From the NCBI GenBank assembly GCA_037951165.1, contig JBBDHG010000014.1, forward strand, positions 8,584,501 through 8,648,500: a stretch of 64,000 nucleotides of DNA. The letters run 5' to 3'. This DNA is from Lophius americanus (lineage: Eukaryota > Chordata > Actinopteri > Lophiiformes > Lophiidae). The translations under genes and the position numbers were made by a program. Below the pieces are notes generated by a model. That model was not told the DNA's origin. It worked only from the letters and a program-made list of their open reading frames with translations, and made no database searches. This document shows, in pieces, positions 12,857 to 27,585 of this stretch (position 1 is the stretch's first letter; each line of letters starts with the position of its first letter).

Positions 12857-15800
12857 CTGAGGGAGGAGAGGAGAGGAGTCAGGGTCACCGTAATGAAACG
12901 TAAGAGGATTAGGTGCATTCTGGTGTTGTAAGCAGCGTCACCAAGTCTTCACTGAGATCCATTCAGGTGGTGACAGAGTCTGATTCTGTGAGCAGCTTCA
13001 CGTGCACATGAAGCATGAAGCAATGAAGCTTCTGCAGACTATGCATGTCTCCTGCTCTCTCCAGCATCCTTTGGTTGCAGTTTCACTGGATGCGGAGAAA
13101 GCGTTTGACCGAATAGAATGGTCATACCTGTTTCATACTCTCTCCAGATATGGCGTTGGTCCAAGGTGCCTTCAGTGGATCAGAGCGCTCTATCATAAGC
13201 CAGTTTCATCAGGTAAAAGTAATGGCATGATTGGGTGTTATAATTAGGAAGCCTATTTCTAATATATTTAAGTTGAAAGCACAACCCCTATAGCGTTCCA
13301 TAGAGGTTGATCTAAGAGGGTGGACTACATTGCCATTATCCTTATGGGGCAGAGTTGAAGTTTTGAAGATGAACATTCTCCGGGGATTAAAATTTCTTTT
13401 TTCCTCTGTCCCATCCCAAAGTCCTGGTTCAATAAGGTAGACAGAATAGTTTCCTATTCTCTGTGGAAGGGTAAAAAGCCTAGAATTAATAAGCGAAAAG
13501 TATCTGTGCCAAGATGTAAAGGAGGCTCGGGAGTTCCAGATGTGTATTTGTATAATCTTGCTTCCCCTAAAACTGGTGTTATAATAAGACAAGGGATGAA
13601 GGATGTTGGGATTCGCTAGAGGAGCAACTGGTAAAGGAGAAGAATAAAAGTTTAGTATTGTCTTCAATGTGGTTTAACCACAGCAATGGATAATTGTATT
13701 ATCAAGTTTTCCAGGGATATTAAGAGAATACCAGAGATCACCAAAACGGCTTTACCCTAGTCATAAATGGTGTAACACAGCTTTCAAAGCTGCAGGGAAT
13801 ACACCTTTTAACCGTGTATGGCAACAACAGAATACCAAATAAATATCACAGATAGTAGAAAATGGGGTATTGATCTCTTTTGAGGAGATTAGAAGGAGAT
13901 ATAATTTGGATCGAAACTCATTCTTACAATATGCCCATTTAAAATCTATATTTTATGTTTCCAAACTATTTTTTTATTATGATTATGAAAAAGATAAACA
14001 TTTCTGATCTTTAACGTCAAGAAGAGGCCCTGTCTCAGGTCTATATAAGATGATGATTCACTCCTTTTCAAATCCCAATTTTCAGACTCGGACCCAAGTG
14101 GGAGCAGGATTGAGGGTATTAAATACCTCCACAGAGTGGGAACTAATATGGAGAGATTCTGCAATAATCTCCAAATTAGTCCAAAATAGAGTTATACACT
14201 TGAAGATTCTTCATCGTGCTTAGATCCCTCCCTCTTAAATTAAAAAGATAGACCCAAGTTTTGCTGATCTAAGTTGGCATGGTTATGGACTAGTAGCCCC
14301 ACAATGTCTTTGGTTTTCTATTTTTCTTTTGGTTCAGAAGTTGTAAATTGTATTTTGGACTGAAGAGTTTCGCTGCATTTCGAGATTACTTGAAACTATT
14401 ATCTCTGTATGTCCAGTGGTCGGACAAAGGAATACAAGAAAATGTTAAACCTGGCTTGTATGGCTGCAAAGACAATTATTCTGTTAAACTGGAAAATTTG
14501 AAAACCAAATGTTTTTCAATGGAAACATGGTTCAAGGAATTTCTTGACCTCCTCTGTATTATGGAACATGAGGCCTAATTGATAGGAGAAAATAAATATA
14601 GTTTTGAAATCAATTTGGAACAGATTTGGAAACAGACTTTTTTCCTACCAATCGACAAATAAGAGACTGAATAGAGCAACCCTGTCTTCCCTTATATATG
14701 CGGAGCACAGGATGTTAAAAGGAATGTTTGAGGAGCTATACGACATTCCCCACAATATCTTCGTTTTTTTATTTTTGTTTTGGTTGGAGTTACGTTTTAT
14801 TTTTTTACTGTTGTTATTTCCTCTGTAGTGTTAGTCTAATATATGTGAAAATAAAAGTAAAATAAAATTAATAAAAAAAAGAAAAACTTAAAATAGTGTG
14901 TATGGCGCAGATGGACACATACAGTCCAGCACAAGGCACATGGAGTTTGTGAAAAATATTTTCTCAAGTAAAACCTTACTTAAAACCTTGAATGAACTTC
15001 CGTGGTGCTGGTTGCTGTTCAAACACTAAAGGCATTTAAAAACACAGTCACTCACTTGACCTACGGGGTATGACAAGTGAGTGACTGTGAAGGCATGAAC
15101 CTCCTCCGAAGCCTCAGCAGCTGCTCTGACTGAACCTTGGCCTCCATCCCACAGGATGACACGTGGAGGTTCTGTCAGTCAGGAGGATTACTGCTCCAAT
15201 CACTGCTGATGGGTGACACTTTAATGAATGAATGATTATATAAAATGTTGTTCACTCCAGACGTGTCACCTGAGATGTTTGTATTGCATGCATTTTTATG
15301 TTATTATGAGGTTTTTTTTACAGATTAAAGGTAGTCATTCAAAGTTCATAAAGTTAACTTTACTAAATTTGTAAACTAAATAAACAAAGCGTTATATTCC
15401 CTCGAAGGTATTTAGCAGTGAATTGACTGCTTGTGTGCTGATTTCAAAGTCCCAACAAGCTTAGAAATTTAAGAATTTTTTCATTTTATATTAAGTATTC
15501 ATACTTGTTGTCAATCTGAAATGTTAAAAAACACGCCATGATATTTTGGACGAGTCCATCATAAAGCATAACGAGTATATTCTGTACTACCCAATCCTAC
15601 AAACATCCCAGACACAGACTTAATAATAAACTAAAACAAGCACATGCCCGGTTTTTACCACACACTTCTAGTGAGTTATGAGTGATGGTTGAATGGGGAT
15701 GCAGACATTTGAGGTGAGCATTTTTACAGAGATTGTTCTTGTCAGTTTACATATCACTCAAGAGTGGAGTAGGCCACGGTTGAGGTATGAGGTCTCAGAG

Positions 15801-18800
15801 CCAATCTCGCTTAACATGTACTACTGATGCATAGTGTTTGTCATTAGATATTCAATTAAAGTCTATTTTATTCATGCTGTGTCAAATCAAGTTATCATGC
15901 AGCGCTTTCCACAAAGAGAAGTCCTAGACCTGCTAGAGAGACTCAGCAATTCCCACATGAGGAGGCACATGGCCATGATAGCGAGAAACTGTCTATTAAC
16001 AGGCAGAAACCTCGAGCAGACCTCACGACTAAGGGTTGACGGCCTTCTGCCTGACCAGATGGGTTTAGAAAGGAAAAGAGAGAGAGAAAGAGATGGAGGG
16101 AGAGAAGGAGAGAGAGAATGGAAGAGAAAGAAGAGAGAGAGAGTCACTGAACGTCATGGTGGGAAAAAGGGAAATGAGGAGAAGCAGAATTAAAATAACC
16201 AGTAACACAAAGCTTGGTTGAATGGATCTGTGCTAAGAACAATCTACGTCAAAGTACTTTTAACAGGCTATAATTAGAGTTCATGTGCAAGTCAGCTAAG
16301 TATTCTAGGTTCTATAATATTGTAATACATCCTAAAGTACTATTATTAAATACAGTAATCTTTCCTAGAAAACAAACTGTTGACTGAATGTATATGTTTT
16401 TACACGTATATATGTTGTTGTATTTTTAACCGGCTATTCTAAGAGACACCTCCGACCTCCTGTCAGCACCTGGCTGATACCTGTTGCCGGTATGGATGAG
16501 GAGATCATTCAACCCCGCACCTGTTTGCCTCTTCTCCGCGGAGGAGGAATTAATGACAGAAGCCTTCGGCCGCTGGGGTTGGCACCCCGGCTGCCAAATA
16601 TCCCACCTTCTACCAGGTTTGCCCTGGTAAATGCTATATCACTAGCAAATAAGACATTTATTCTTAATGACTTCACCTCCCATGGATTGGATTTCTTTCT
16701 TCTTCTTCTTTTTTTGTGACTGAAACCTGGCTGAGTGTTGGTGAGTCAAGCGTTTTCTCGGAACTTTTACCAGCCGACTGCGAATACTTCAACTCACCCA
16801 GGACTAAAGGTCGAGGTGGAGGAGTAGCTACCGTTTTTAAGAACAGTTTGAATTGCAGGCAAAATGTCACCGGCCTCCTTCTCCAGCTTTGAACTTAGTA
16901 TGTTTGAGCTGGGTCCTTCTCTCCCGGTACCGTGTGCCGTGATATACGGGCCTCCCAAATACAACAAAGATTTTATTAAAGACTTCTCTGATTTCCTTGC
17001 TGGAAATATGCCAAAATATGACTGGGTTTTAATTGTAGGGGATTTTAACGTCCATGTCTGTTGTCCTATTAAGCCGCCGGCGAAAGACTTTTTAAATCTT
17101 CTTGATGCTTTTAATCTTGTACAGTCAAAACATGGGCACACGTGTGGACCTGGTTTTAATGTGTGGTCTATATGTTTTTAATGTGTACATTTGTGATGCT
17201 GTCTTCTCAGATCACATGCCTGTTTTATTTGAGGTCACTCTTAACTGTCATGACGTCAAACTGTTCGCTCGACCACGCGGGTACTGTCTCCATCACATGC
17301 TCTGCTGTCTTCGATCAGTTTGAGTCCGTGTCTCTTTCTTGTTTAACGGAAATTACTGCAAAACTTAAACCTGCAGGCTGTCCCACAGACGTTGTCCCAC
17401 CTCGCCTTTTTAAAGAAGTCTGGGACGCTATTGGACCTAATGTCCAAAACATTATAAACAGCATTCTATAATGCTTTAAACAAGCAGCGGTACAGCCACT
17501 AATTAAAAAAGCCAGCTTTCAACTTTAGGCCGATCTTAAAACTCCCGTTCATGTGCAAAGTTTTAGAAAAGACTGTACTCGTGCAATTACAGTCTTTTTT
17601 AAACAACCATGGCATTCTTGAAGTCTTTCAGTCGGGTTTTAAAGCCCTGCTCAGAACAGAATCTGCACTTCTAAGAGTTTTTAATGATCTTTTATTAACC
17701 ACAGACTCTGGTGATTTTGCAGCTTTAATGCTTTTAGATCTTAACAACTGCTTTTGACAAAGTGGCCCATAGCATTCGCATCTCTCGTCTGGAGCACTGT
17801 GTGGGTATCAGAGGCACAGCCTTACAGCGGTTCAGGTCTTATCTGTCAGGGAGAAGCCTTTCTGTTAGCCTAGGTGACTGTGTCTCATACATTGCCCCTC
17901 TTCCATGTGGAGTTCCCCAAAGTTCCATTCTTGGGCCGATCCTTTTTTTAATTATATTTGCTCCCCATAGGGTTGATTTTAAGGAAACATAGCATCTCTT
18001 ACCATTTCTATGCAGATGACTCGCAAATATACCTGCGACTGAAAAAAAATGATGCCAGTTCTGTAAATTGTTGGAGCAACTGAAGGAAGTCAAAGCCTGG
18101 ATGGCCCTTAACTTCTTACATTTTAATGACAGCAAAACGGAAGTCATAGTGTTTGGACCTAGTGGTATAATCAATGCCTCTGCTATGGACCTGGGTTCCT
18201 TTAGCCATTTTTAAAATCTACTGTGTCAAACCTTGGCCTCAAAATGGACAGTAACTTTAAACTTGACAACCAGATAAACTCTGTGGTTGAATCACTTTAC
18301 TTTGGCGTGAGCCAGACCTCCCTCTCACCTCTACAGTTGGTTCAAAATGCCGCCGCTCGGCTTCTAACAGGCTCACACAAGCCAGAGCACATTTCCCCAT
18401 TCTGGCCTCTCTTCGCTGGCTACCAGAATGTTTTAGGATTCATTTTACGGTTTTATTGTTTGTTTTTAAATCCTTAAATGGGCCGGCACCCACGTACATT
18501 TCTGACCTCTTAGAGACTTACATTTCGTCGAGGTCACTGAGGTCAGCTGACCAGTTGTCTCTGGTCGTCCCTAAATCAAACAAGCTTTCTCTGTTGTAGC
18601 CCCAAAACCGTGGAATGAGTTGCCCCCTCACGTGAGGTCACCCTCCACTCTGTCGGTTTTTAAATCTCACCTTAAGACTCATTTATATTCCTTGGCTTTT
18701 AATCCAGAATGATTTGTTGGACTTTTAATTCTTTCTGGTCTTACTGCTTTATTTGATGTAACATTGTGTTTAATCATGTGTCCATGTTGTTATTGACTGT

Positions 18801-21800
18801 ACAGCACTTTGGACAACTCTGTTGTTTTTTAAATGTGCTTATAAATAAAGTTGAGTTGAGGACACCCAGGCATCCACTGAGGGCATGAAACAAACACACA
18901 TTTGTGTTGACTTTTAAAATATTATGCTCAAACTTGGTTTCCATTTGTCTTATTGAAAACTCTGGAGGACTTATTCTCCCGTTTGGTCCCTTAATTAGCT
19001 CCTTCCACACATCAACTTGTCAATTCTCCTCTTCCACCGCCTCAGATAACTAAATAAAAGCCATCAAATCTGCAGTGTCCTCGCTGGAAACATTCTAATC
19101 CAACCTTTTCAGTCGCTGATGAATTGAACTCAACTGAAATCATCCATCCATCCCCTCCCTCCCATGCCCTGTTCTTTACCTTCTGTCTGAGTACTCCCTC
19201 CTTTGCCCTTCTTCTTCTTCTTCTTCTCCTTCTCCGATTTGCTCTTGTTCTTGGCTAGCTGCAGCAGGCTCTTTGAGATTTGGTTGTTTCCTTCAGTGCC
19301 CTTGAGGTTGGGGTTAGAGGATGAGGTAAAAGGATTGAGGCCTTTCCTTTTGGATTTGGACAGCTGGGGCTGCAGCCTCGGAAGAGAAGAGGACAGCTCC
19401 AGCGGGTCGAGTTCCAGAGACTGGGAGCTGCCGGGAAAATGGGATTCATCCGATGTTGTAGAGGGAGTCCTCTGGAAGTAGAGGGTAGAATAATATTTGA
19501 ATTAATTTTTAGCTTATCATTGAATAATAGATGAGCATAAATATTTCGAATAAGCGTTTAATTGTGAGAAATTAATACCTATAAATATGTTCTAGAGTAA
19601 AAGCCTGGGGAAATATTAACCTGTAGTGCAACACAGTTTGCTGTTTAACATGTTGCCAAGAAATCCCTTTAAAGGGGACCCATATTCAAGCTTCTAATTA
19701 AAGTATCCATAAACACACACACACACACACACACGCACACACACACACACACACACACACGCACGCACACACACAGCTGAAGTGTCATTGAGCCAAACAC
19801 AGCTTGTTGAGCGTCTTCCTGCAGCAGAGGAACAAAAGAGCCAATTCTGCTGCAGGGAGGAACAGATCATGCACAAGTAGCTGAACCTGAGGCTATAAGA
19901 GACCAGGAAACCCCCCAAGGAGGAGATGGAAGAAAACCTCCAGGCAATGAACTCAAAAAAACTTTGGAACTCAATGAAAACAGTCACTAGCATGAAACCC
20001 ACTCAGAAATCCTTGCATGTTGTAGATGAATTGGCTAAAGCATGAGCTGAATGGTTGTATGCGGTACCTGGTGATGTGCTTACCGATGACATTGATAGGA
20101 TGGAGTTTGACCCAAAACAAGGTAGTTAAAAAAAATCAATGTCAGCAAGGCTATAAGCCCAGATGTCATCTCTGCTTTCTTATTAAGAACATGTGCAGAT
20201 GAACTGGTGCCTGCCTGGTGCCCTATTCAATCCCAGTTCATAGATAGCCACACTGTACCAATTCAATGGAAACTATCTATCATTACACTGGTCCCTTAGA
20301 AACCCTTTCCACTGGAGAATAATGATTTCAGAATCACAGCTGTAACCTCCGTGGTGATGAAGTTTATGGAAAATTTCATGGTGAACAATGTATGGTTGGA
20401 TGTGGGCCCACAGTTGGTTCCCTACCAGTTTTCTTATAAACACCAGAGTGGCTCTGATAAGGCAATCAATGGCATAGTGCACGTTGTGACTAAACACCTG
20501 GAGAATCCTAGCGACTATGCCAGATTGCTGTTTTTTGACTTAAGTTCAGCCTTTAACATGCGCCAGCCTCATGTTCACTTGAGCACACTGCAGCAGATGA
20601 ATGTTAATCCTTTCTCTATCAAATGGTTCCATTCATTTCTAACCACCCGTACTTAGCAAGTCAGTGTGAACCCGACCCTGTCTGAACACCTGACCATCAT
20701 TATTGGTGACCCCCAGGGGTGTAGTTCGCCAGTATTGTTCCCCCTGTACACTAATGAATACACATGCAGCACTGATAACATCTACATGATGACCTTCTCT
20801 GATCATTCAGCCATCCTGGTGCTCATTTCAGATACATAGGACAGTGCTACACACAAATAGGAGATTCAAAACTTAGTCCATCCATATGACAGGAAGGGGG
20901 CCTTTGGTGTCAACCAGAAAGCATTGCTCCTCTTTTATCAAGCCATAATAGAAAGCATCCTGAGGGATGGCATATCTGCCTGGTTTGGCAGTACACCTCA
21001 CTTCTTTGATGAAACAATCACCAGACAGGCCCCGAAAAATTATTTCAGAACCCACCCACATCCTTAACCATGAGTTCCAGCCCCTTCGCTCAGGCCAAAC
21101 TCTTTAGAGTGTCGAAGTGTAAACTCAACCGCTTTAATATCTCATTTGTCCCTGTCCATCAAAGCACTAAATAACAAAGTAGCCAAAGCTGCTCCCTCAT
21201 AAATCGCTGCTCTTGTTATTTTTTAACCTTACACTATGCACCTTATGATTCAATGTAAATGTGGACTGCTTTATTTTTTTATTGTAATATTTGCTATGTT
21301 AACTGAAGGCATGCTGTACAAGGGCAGTGCGCAGTTTGCTAATGTAGTCCGAATGTGTGTGTCAAAAAAAAAAAAAAAGTGCTAAGTTTTTGTTTGTAAG
21401 TGATTTTTGCATTATCAACAGCAGCTGTATGTTTTATATCATTAGAATAATAATGTATATTAAGACCAATTTCCTTTTGTACAATAGAATCTATCTATTT
21501 CTTGATTCACCATTATTGTTGTTTTTTTCCTCCCCGCTTACCTCAGTCACCCGGACCTCCTCCATCTTGTCAAACTGCCGCTGCACAGCCTCCCTGTCCC
21601 TCTCCAGCTTCCTCTGGGCGTCTCTCAGTCTCTCCAAGTCTCTCTGATAGTCCTCCTTCTTACGCTGCAGCTCCTTCTTCTCCTCGTCCAGCTCCTTGTG
21701 CCGCTTCAGGACCACCTCCTCCTGCAGTGTTAGGAAGATGCAGTCATGAATTTATTGACAGATTACAGGCAAATAATTACACTGGAAATTAAGTTATGTC

Positions 21801-24800
21801 ATAAATGTGTTGGATTATAGTAGACATCTGCATGTTTTCAGATCACTGCTAATCACTATTATATGTGAGTTTCATTAAAACCCTCATTCCAGTTCCAGTT
21901 CCAGCATCCAACACTTTTGATGCTCTCTGAAACACCAATAAAGCTGAATGTGATCATTTTTTTTACTTTTTGACATTCAATTCAAAACATTGCAAAGACA
22001 ATGAATCTAAAGTAAGGCCTCATCAACTTCATTGATCTTTCTAAATAAAAGCTTATTCTGCACTTACCAGCAACACTTGTCAAAAACGTTGGGCAAGGGA
22101 AAGCTGTTGAATTCTAAAAATTACACATACGGTCACTAGCCCAGGGGAGCCACCTTATTGATTACAGTGTCATGATAGTAACAGTATAGTGGCTTAGTCA
22201 TCTCTGGACACCACAAAGGCAACAGGACAGGTCTGGAATATTGTGATCGGGACGAGGCGAATACATTACATTATTTTTTAATCGCTTAGATGTGTCCCTC
22301 CTCACCAGAGTACGGATCAACCGTGTTCCAGTCAGGCCCTCTCCTGCAACGTAACACATCAGCTGCAAACTTACAACCCATATCTAACCTCCCCAATGCC
22401 TCTCTCACTCCCCTCCCCCCACACCATCCAACTGGAGCCGTCCCCCACTGCTAACCCCACTCTCTCCATAACAATAGATCAGGTAAAGAAGGAATTCAGG
22501 AGGATTAGACCATTGAAGGCCACAGGTCCAGATGGTATCAGCTCAGGACTGCTCAGAGATTGTACAGTCCAGCTATCTATTGTAGCTGTGCAACTGTACA
22601 ACCTCAGCCTCAGTCTGGAGAGGGTGCCGGTACTGCGGAAGACTTCCAGTGTGGTACCTGTACCAAATACTACTGAAGAGCCCAACCACTTCAGATCTGT
22701 GATCCTGACCTCCCACCTGACCATGGATGATGAAGACCATGGAGAGCGTTCTTCACTCCCCTTTTTAGTAGGACAACATGGAGTGGATCCTGGCTCCTAG
22801 GTGGATCCACCTCCGTTTGCCTAATAGCCAGGCATTGGAGTGGATGACGCGGTCATTAACTTGCTACACAGATCCCTCTCTCATGTGGAGAATGATGGAA
22901 AAACTGTTAGGTCCATAATTTTTGACTTTTCCAGTGCTTTAAACACGATCCAGCCTTCACGGCTGAGAGGGAAGCTGGAAGAGGCAGGTGTTGATCGCAA
23001 ACTGGCTGAATGGACCACCAACTACCTCACTGACAGACCCCAATACGGGGTCCGGGTGGACATCAGAGGCCTCCTTCAGGACCCACTGCAGTTTGCCTAC
23101 CGGGCAAACAGGTCAGTGGATGATGCAGTCAACATGGGACTGCACTTGATCCTGCATCATCTTGTCTCTGCAGGGACATACACAAGGATCCTGTTTGTGG
23201 ACTTTGCTCCAAACTCCTGCAGCTCGCTGTACCAGCCTCCAGCTTTCAGTGGATGACAGACTTCCTGATGGACCAGAGACAGCAGGAGAGGCTGGGTAAA
23301 ATATCATCCTCCACCAGGACAATCAGCACGGGAACCCACAGGGCTGTGTGCTGTCACCTCTACTCTTCTCATTCTACACGAATGACTGCACTTCTGACGA
23401 CCCATCTGTCAAACTCCTGAAGTTTGCGGACCACACAACGGCCATCGGCCTCATCCAGGACGACGACGAGTCTGCATACAGACGGAAGGTTGAACGGCTG
23501 GCCGTCTTGTGTGGTCACAACAACATGGAGCCGAACAAGCTCAAAACTGTAGAGATGAGAGTGGATTTCAGGAGGAACCCCCCGTCACTGCCCCCCCTCG
23601 CTGTACTGAAAAGCACTGTGTCTGTTGTGGAATCATACAGGTTCCTGGAAACTACAATCTCTCAGGACCTTAAGTGGACATCCAACATCCAGACAAAATC
23701 ATCAAAAAGGCCCAGCAAAGGATGTAGTTCTTACGCCAGCTTAGGAAGCTCAACCCGCCTCAGGTGCTGCTGATCCAATTTTACACTGCAGTAATCCAGT
23801 CTGTTCTCTGCACATCCATCACTGTTTGGTTTGGATCTGCTACCAAACAGGACAGAAAAAGACTACAATGGACAACTAGATCTGCAGAAAAATTCATCGG
23901 ATCCAACCTGCCCTCCATCCAGGACCTACACTCCTCCAGAGTCAGGAAACGGGCAGGAAAGATCACTGCAGACCCGTCACCCCCTGGACACAACCTGTTT
24001 CAACTTGTCCCCTCTGGCAGGCGCTACAGAACACTGTTCGCCAAAACTGCCAGAAACAAAAAGAGTTTCTACCCACAGGCCATCAACCTGACGGACAATC
24101 AAACCAGTGTCAAACAATAACCTGGATCACCTCATTACACAATAACCACCCCCAACTGTCATTACTCTGGCATTTTTGCACTGTCATATATATTTTATAT
24201 ACATATTAATACATATATATTTAAATGTATATAGCCTGTACACGAGATCATTTCCATTTGTTTATAGCTTGTATATTTGTTTATTGCCCTGTCCATTTCA
24301 TTTAAAATTATTTATATGACGTTCGTACTTTGAGAGCTCAGTTGACCGGAGTCAAATTCCTTGTATGCATATACATGGCCGATAAAGCGGATTCTGATTC
24401 CGATTCCCTAAATGAGACTGTGGGAGCTCTGAGTAGCTCCTTCAGTGGCAGACTGCAACAGTCACAGTGTAAGACAGAGCGCTACCGCAGGTCCTTTGTC
24501 CCGACTGCAGTAGGACTTTACAACATTTAAATCCCTGTCAGACCTTGTTGTGTCTGAAACCCAGAACTCTGCTACCTCACTGCACAGTATGTGTGTATGT
24601 GATAATTATGAACTGACTACACAACATGTGTGTTCCTGTAATTGCACTACTGTACATCTGCACCTGGACAATTAATGCACATCTGTAACTGGACTATTTT
24701 AATAGGCATATTATATATGCCATTGGCGATCAGACTCTTTCGTTTTCCTTTATATTTGCATGTACTTTATTCCTGTATTTCAACCTACATGTGTATTTTT

Positions 24801-24821
24801 TATTTCTTCATTTTGTATTGA

Positions 24822-24898
<77 letters not shown>

Positions 24899-27498
24899 GG
24901 TTATCTAAATCACTTTAGAATACCTGTATGCTGGAGCTACTGCAACAATTAAAATTCCCCTTTTGGGCATTAATAATACATTTTATATCTATCTATCTGT
25001 ACCTAACTGAGTAAAACTATCCAAATCGGCAGGTCAGCGGTCATAGGGTTCCTGAGCAAGACCCTGAGCCCGGACAGCTGCGATCTGCTCCTCAGGGACA
25101 GGTTAAATGCATGCGGTACTACTTGTTTGATTGTATGTGACAAATAGAGTCACCTATGATCTTTATGCTAGTAAGAGTCCAAAGAAACCTGGTTAGAGCT
25201 CAAAGATAATTATCAAATTAGCAACTACTTCAGCAGCTTAATGGCTTATTATTGATCCGTTTTTAAGTTTACACACCAAGTTCTGAGGTGATTTTTTTCA
25301 GCTGTGTGTTTTTTAACGCAGCCTTTCATCATCCCAGGAAAATATACGCTGTAATTTATGAGGTGGAACACAACACAACAAGTGAATTGGTACACTATCG
25401 AACCACTCACTGTTAATACTGGCAGGGGATGTTGCCCAGAAACCTTTTAATACACATTAGTAACCTAAAAGGATGCAGCGTTACCTGTATGCGCACCAGG
25501 CCCTCCCTCTCAGTCAGCTGCTGCTCCCTCACGTCCCACTCTTTCTCCCTTCTCCTCTTGTCCTCAGCATGAGCCGTCTGCTGTCTCTGTAGTGAGGTAA
25601 GTTCCTGCCGCTGCTTCTCCAGGCTGCGCTGCTTCTCCTGTTCAACCAGCGAACTTGGCCGTGAGGTTGACCTCGATAGAGACGTGCAGGAGGAGGAGCG
25701 CTCGCTCAGAGCTTGCCTCTGGTCCTCGATGAAACTGTCTTGCTGAACCACAATCGCCTGGGACAGACAGGAGTGCAGCAGCAGAGCAGATTAGGACAGA
25801 CACACCACTTCCAGGAGGTTATCTTTTGTCAGTCTGAACAGATTAATGGTCAAGTTAAATCTGAAAGCTTGGCAGTGCATCATGTCTCAGCTGATCTGGA
25901 GCACATGTTTAAAATGTAAGAATCTTACCTGCAGAGTGCTGAGCAGGAGATGCAGATTAGACACACTGTGGAGGACCGGCTGTAAAAAAAAAAAAAAAAA
26001 AAAGAGATCACTGAGCATCTGCTGAACTTATGTGTAATCTTGCTTATCACTACACTAAGTTTGTACAAATTCTCGGTGGACGCCTGAAATTTTGTTTCTA
26101 ATGCTGACTTCTTCTTTTAATTATCACCAGCGGTGCGGTGCAGGTAATACGACTCAACAAGTCCGCTTCAAACTGACTGGAGTTTACAGTGATGCAACCT
26201 TTTCCCCATTCGAACACTGACAAAGAGACATGGAAATCGTGCTTTTTGCTGCCTCAAATGTGTACCAAGACACAAAATGCTCCAGTTAATATTGACTAGG
26301 AATCGCAGAAAAGAGCATTCTCGCACACAAAGTGTGGAGAAAGTGTTGATGAATTAAATATGCACACAGTGCGGTGACTGTAATCATTAGGGAGGACATG
26401 AGAACAACCAGATTGTTGAGTACCGGCATCCTTTGTAGGCTGACAAAAACTGTTACACTTTGTTAAGGCTTCTCTTCAGTTTATTCATATTCATTGCGCT
26501 GTACTGTTTGGCTGTTAAGTTAGGGAACTTTGAATATTAGCTGCACTATTTTGGACAACCATAACAATATAACCACCTGTCTATTAGGGTGTAAGTCTAA
26601 TTTTTGTAGAAAAAGCAGCTCTAAGATATTGATGCATGGACTCCACAGTGTGCTTCGAACCAAGAATTCAGCAGCAGAACCTTTATGTCCTTTAAGTTGA
26701 AAGGGGGGGACCTCTATGAACTTGACTCATTAGTCCAGCACATTCCACACAGAAGATCGATTATATTGAGATCTCGGAAATTTGGGGGCCAAGTTGAAAC
26801 CTTGAAATCATGTTGTGCCCCTCAAACCATTCCAAAATAACCTCTCGTGGTGTAGTATGGTGTAAGATCTAGCTAAAAAAGATGTCTTTAGGGAATATTG
26901 TTTCCTTGAAGGGGTGTCCTTGGTCAGCAGCAAGTCTAGGTAAGGAGGAAGGAAGTAGGTGACGTCGGGAACGGTAGGACTTCAGACTACCCAGCAAAAC
27001 ACCGCTCAAGGCATCACACTTCCCATAGTGCATCCTGGCATCATCTCTTCCTTAGGTAAGTGACACACATTCATCCAGCCGTCCACAAGATGTTGAAGAA
27101 AATATGATTCATCAGCCCTGACCCAGTCATCTAGCCATATACAATCTGGCCATTGTCAAAGTCTCTCTGATCCTTATGCGTTCCCATTTTTCTGCTAATG
27201 CAAACCTGACCTTGAGGACAAAATATTTACTTCCTGCCTTACATATTCCACTCAAGTAGCATTTTAACAAGACAATCAATGTTATTCACTTGACTTGTCA
27301 GTTATCAATCCAAGTAATTCATAATGTTAGGGCTGATCAGCGTATGAATGCAGCTTTCTCCGTTTCTCATTCAAACTTCTTCACAATTGACACTGACAGG
27401 ATGAGGAACTCACAGCATTAATATTAGAACTCATTAGCTGATGACTCATCAGGTACCAGACAGCCAGAAAGATGGAGACAATAGCCAGAGAGCGCCAG

Positions 27499-27551
<53 letters not shown>

Positions 27552-27554
27552 GAC

Positions 27555-27585
<31 letters not shown>

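Larger units (their letters stand above)
12857..19179 (-). other. akap13 terminal intron with two LINE fragments
   Basis: A 6.3 kb intron between exons 27 and 28. It holds an L1-like fragment (13002-14876), an L2/Maui-like element (about 16435-18861) and a purine-rich stretch (16070-16145). The rest (14880-16430) shows nothing recognisable. Confidence 0.8.
19472..21541 (-). other. akap13 intron with Rex1-like LINE
   Basis: Intron between exons 26 and 27. It contains a CA microsatellite (19711-19775; UG on the sense strand, about 240 bases upstream of the exon 27 acceptor) and a Rex1-like LINE fragment. Confidence 0.85.
21722..25484 (-). other. akap13 intron with mosaic LINE locus
   Basis: Intron between exons 25 and 26. 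Occupied mainly by the LINE pieces at 22280-25005, a TA repeat and a SINE remnant. 21722-22280 shows nothing recognisable. Confidence 0.85.

Noticed and set aside
19129..19179. akap13 ending by read-through of exon 27
   Set aside because: The 17-residue extension has no family match, whereas splicing to 12856 restores the family C-terminus in phase. A minor isoform is not excluded.
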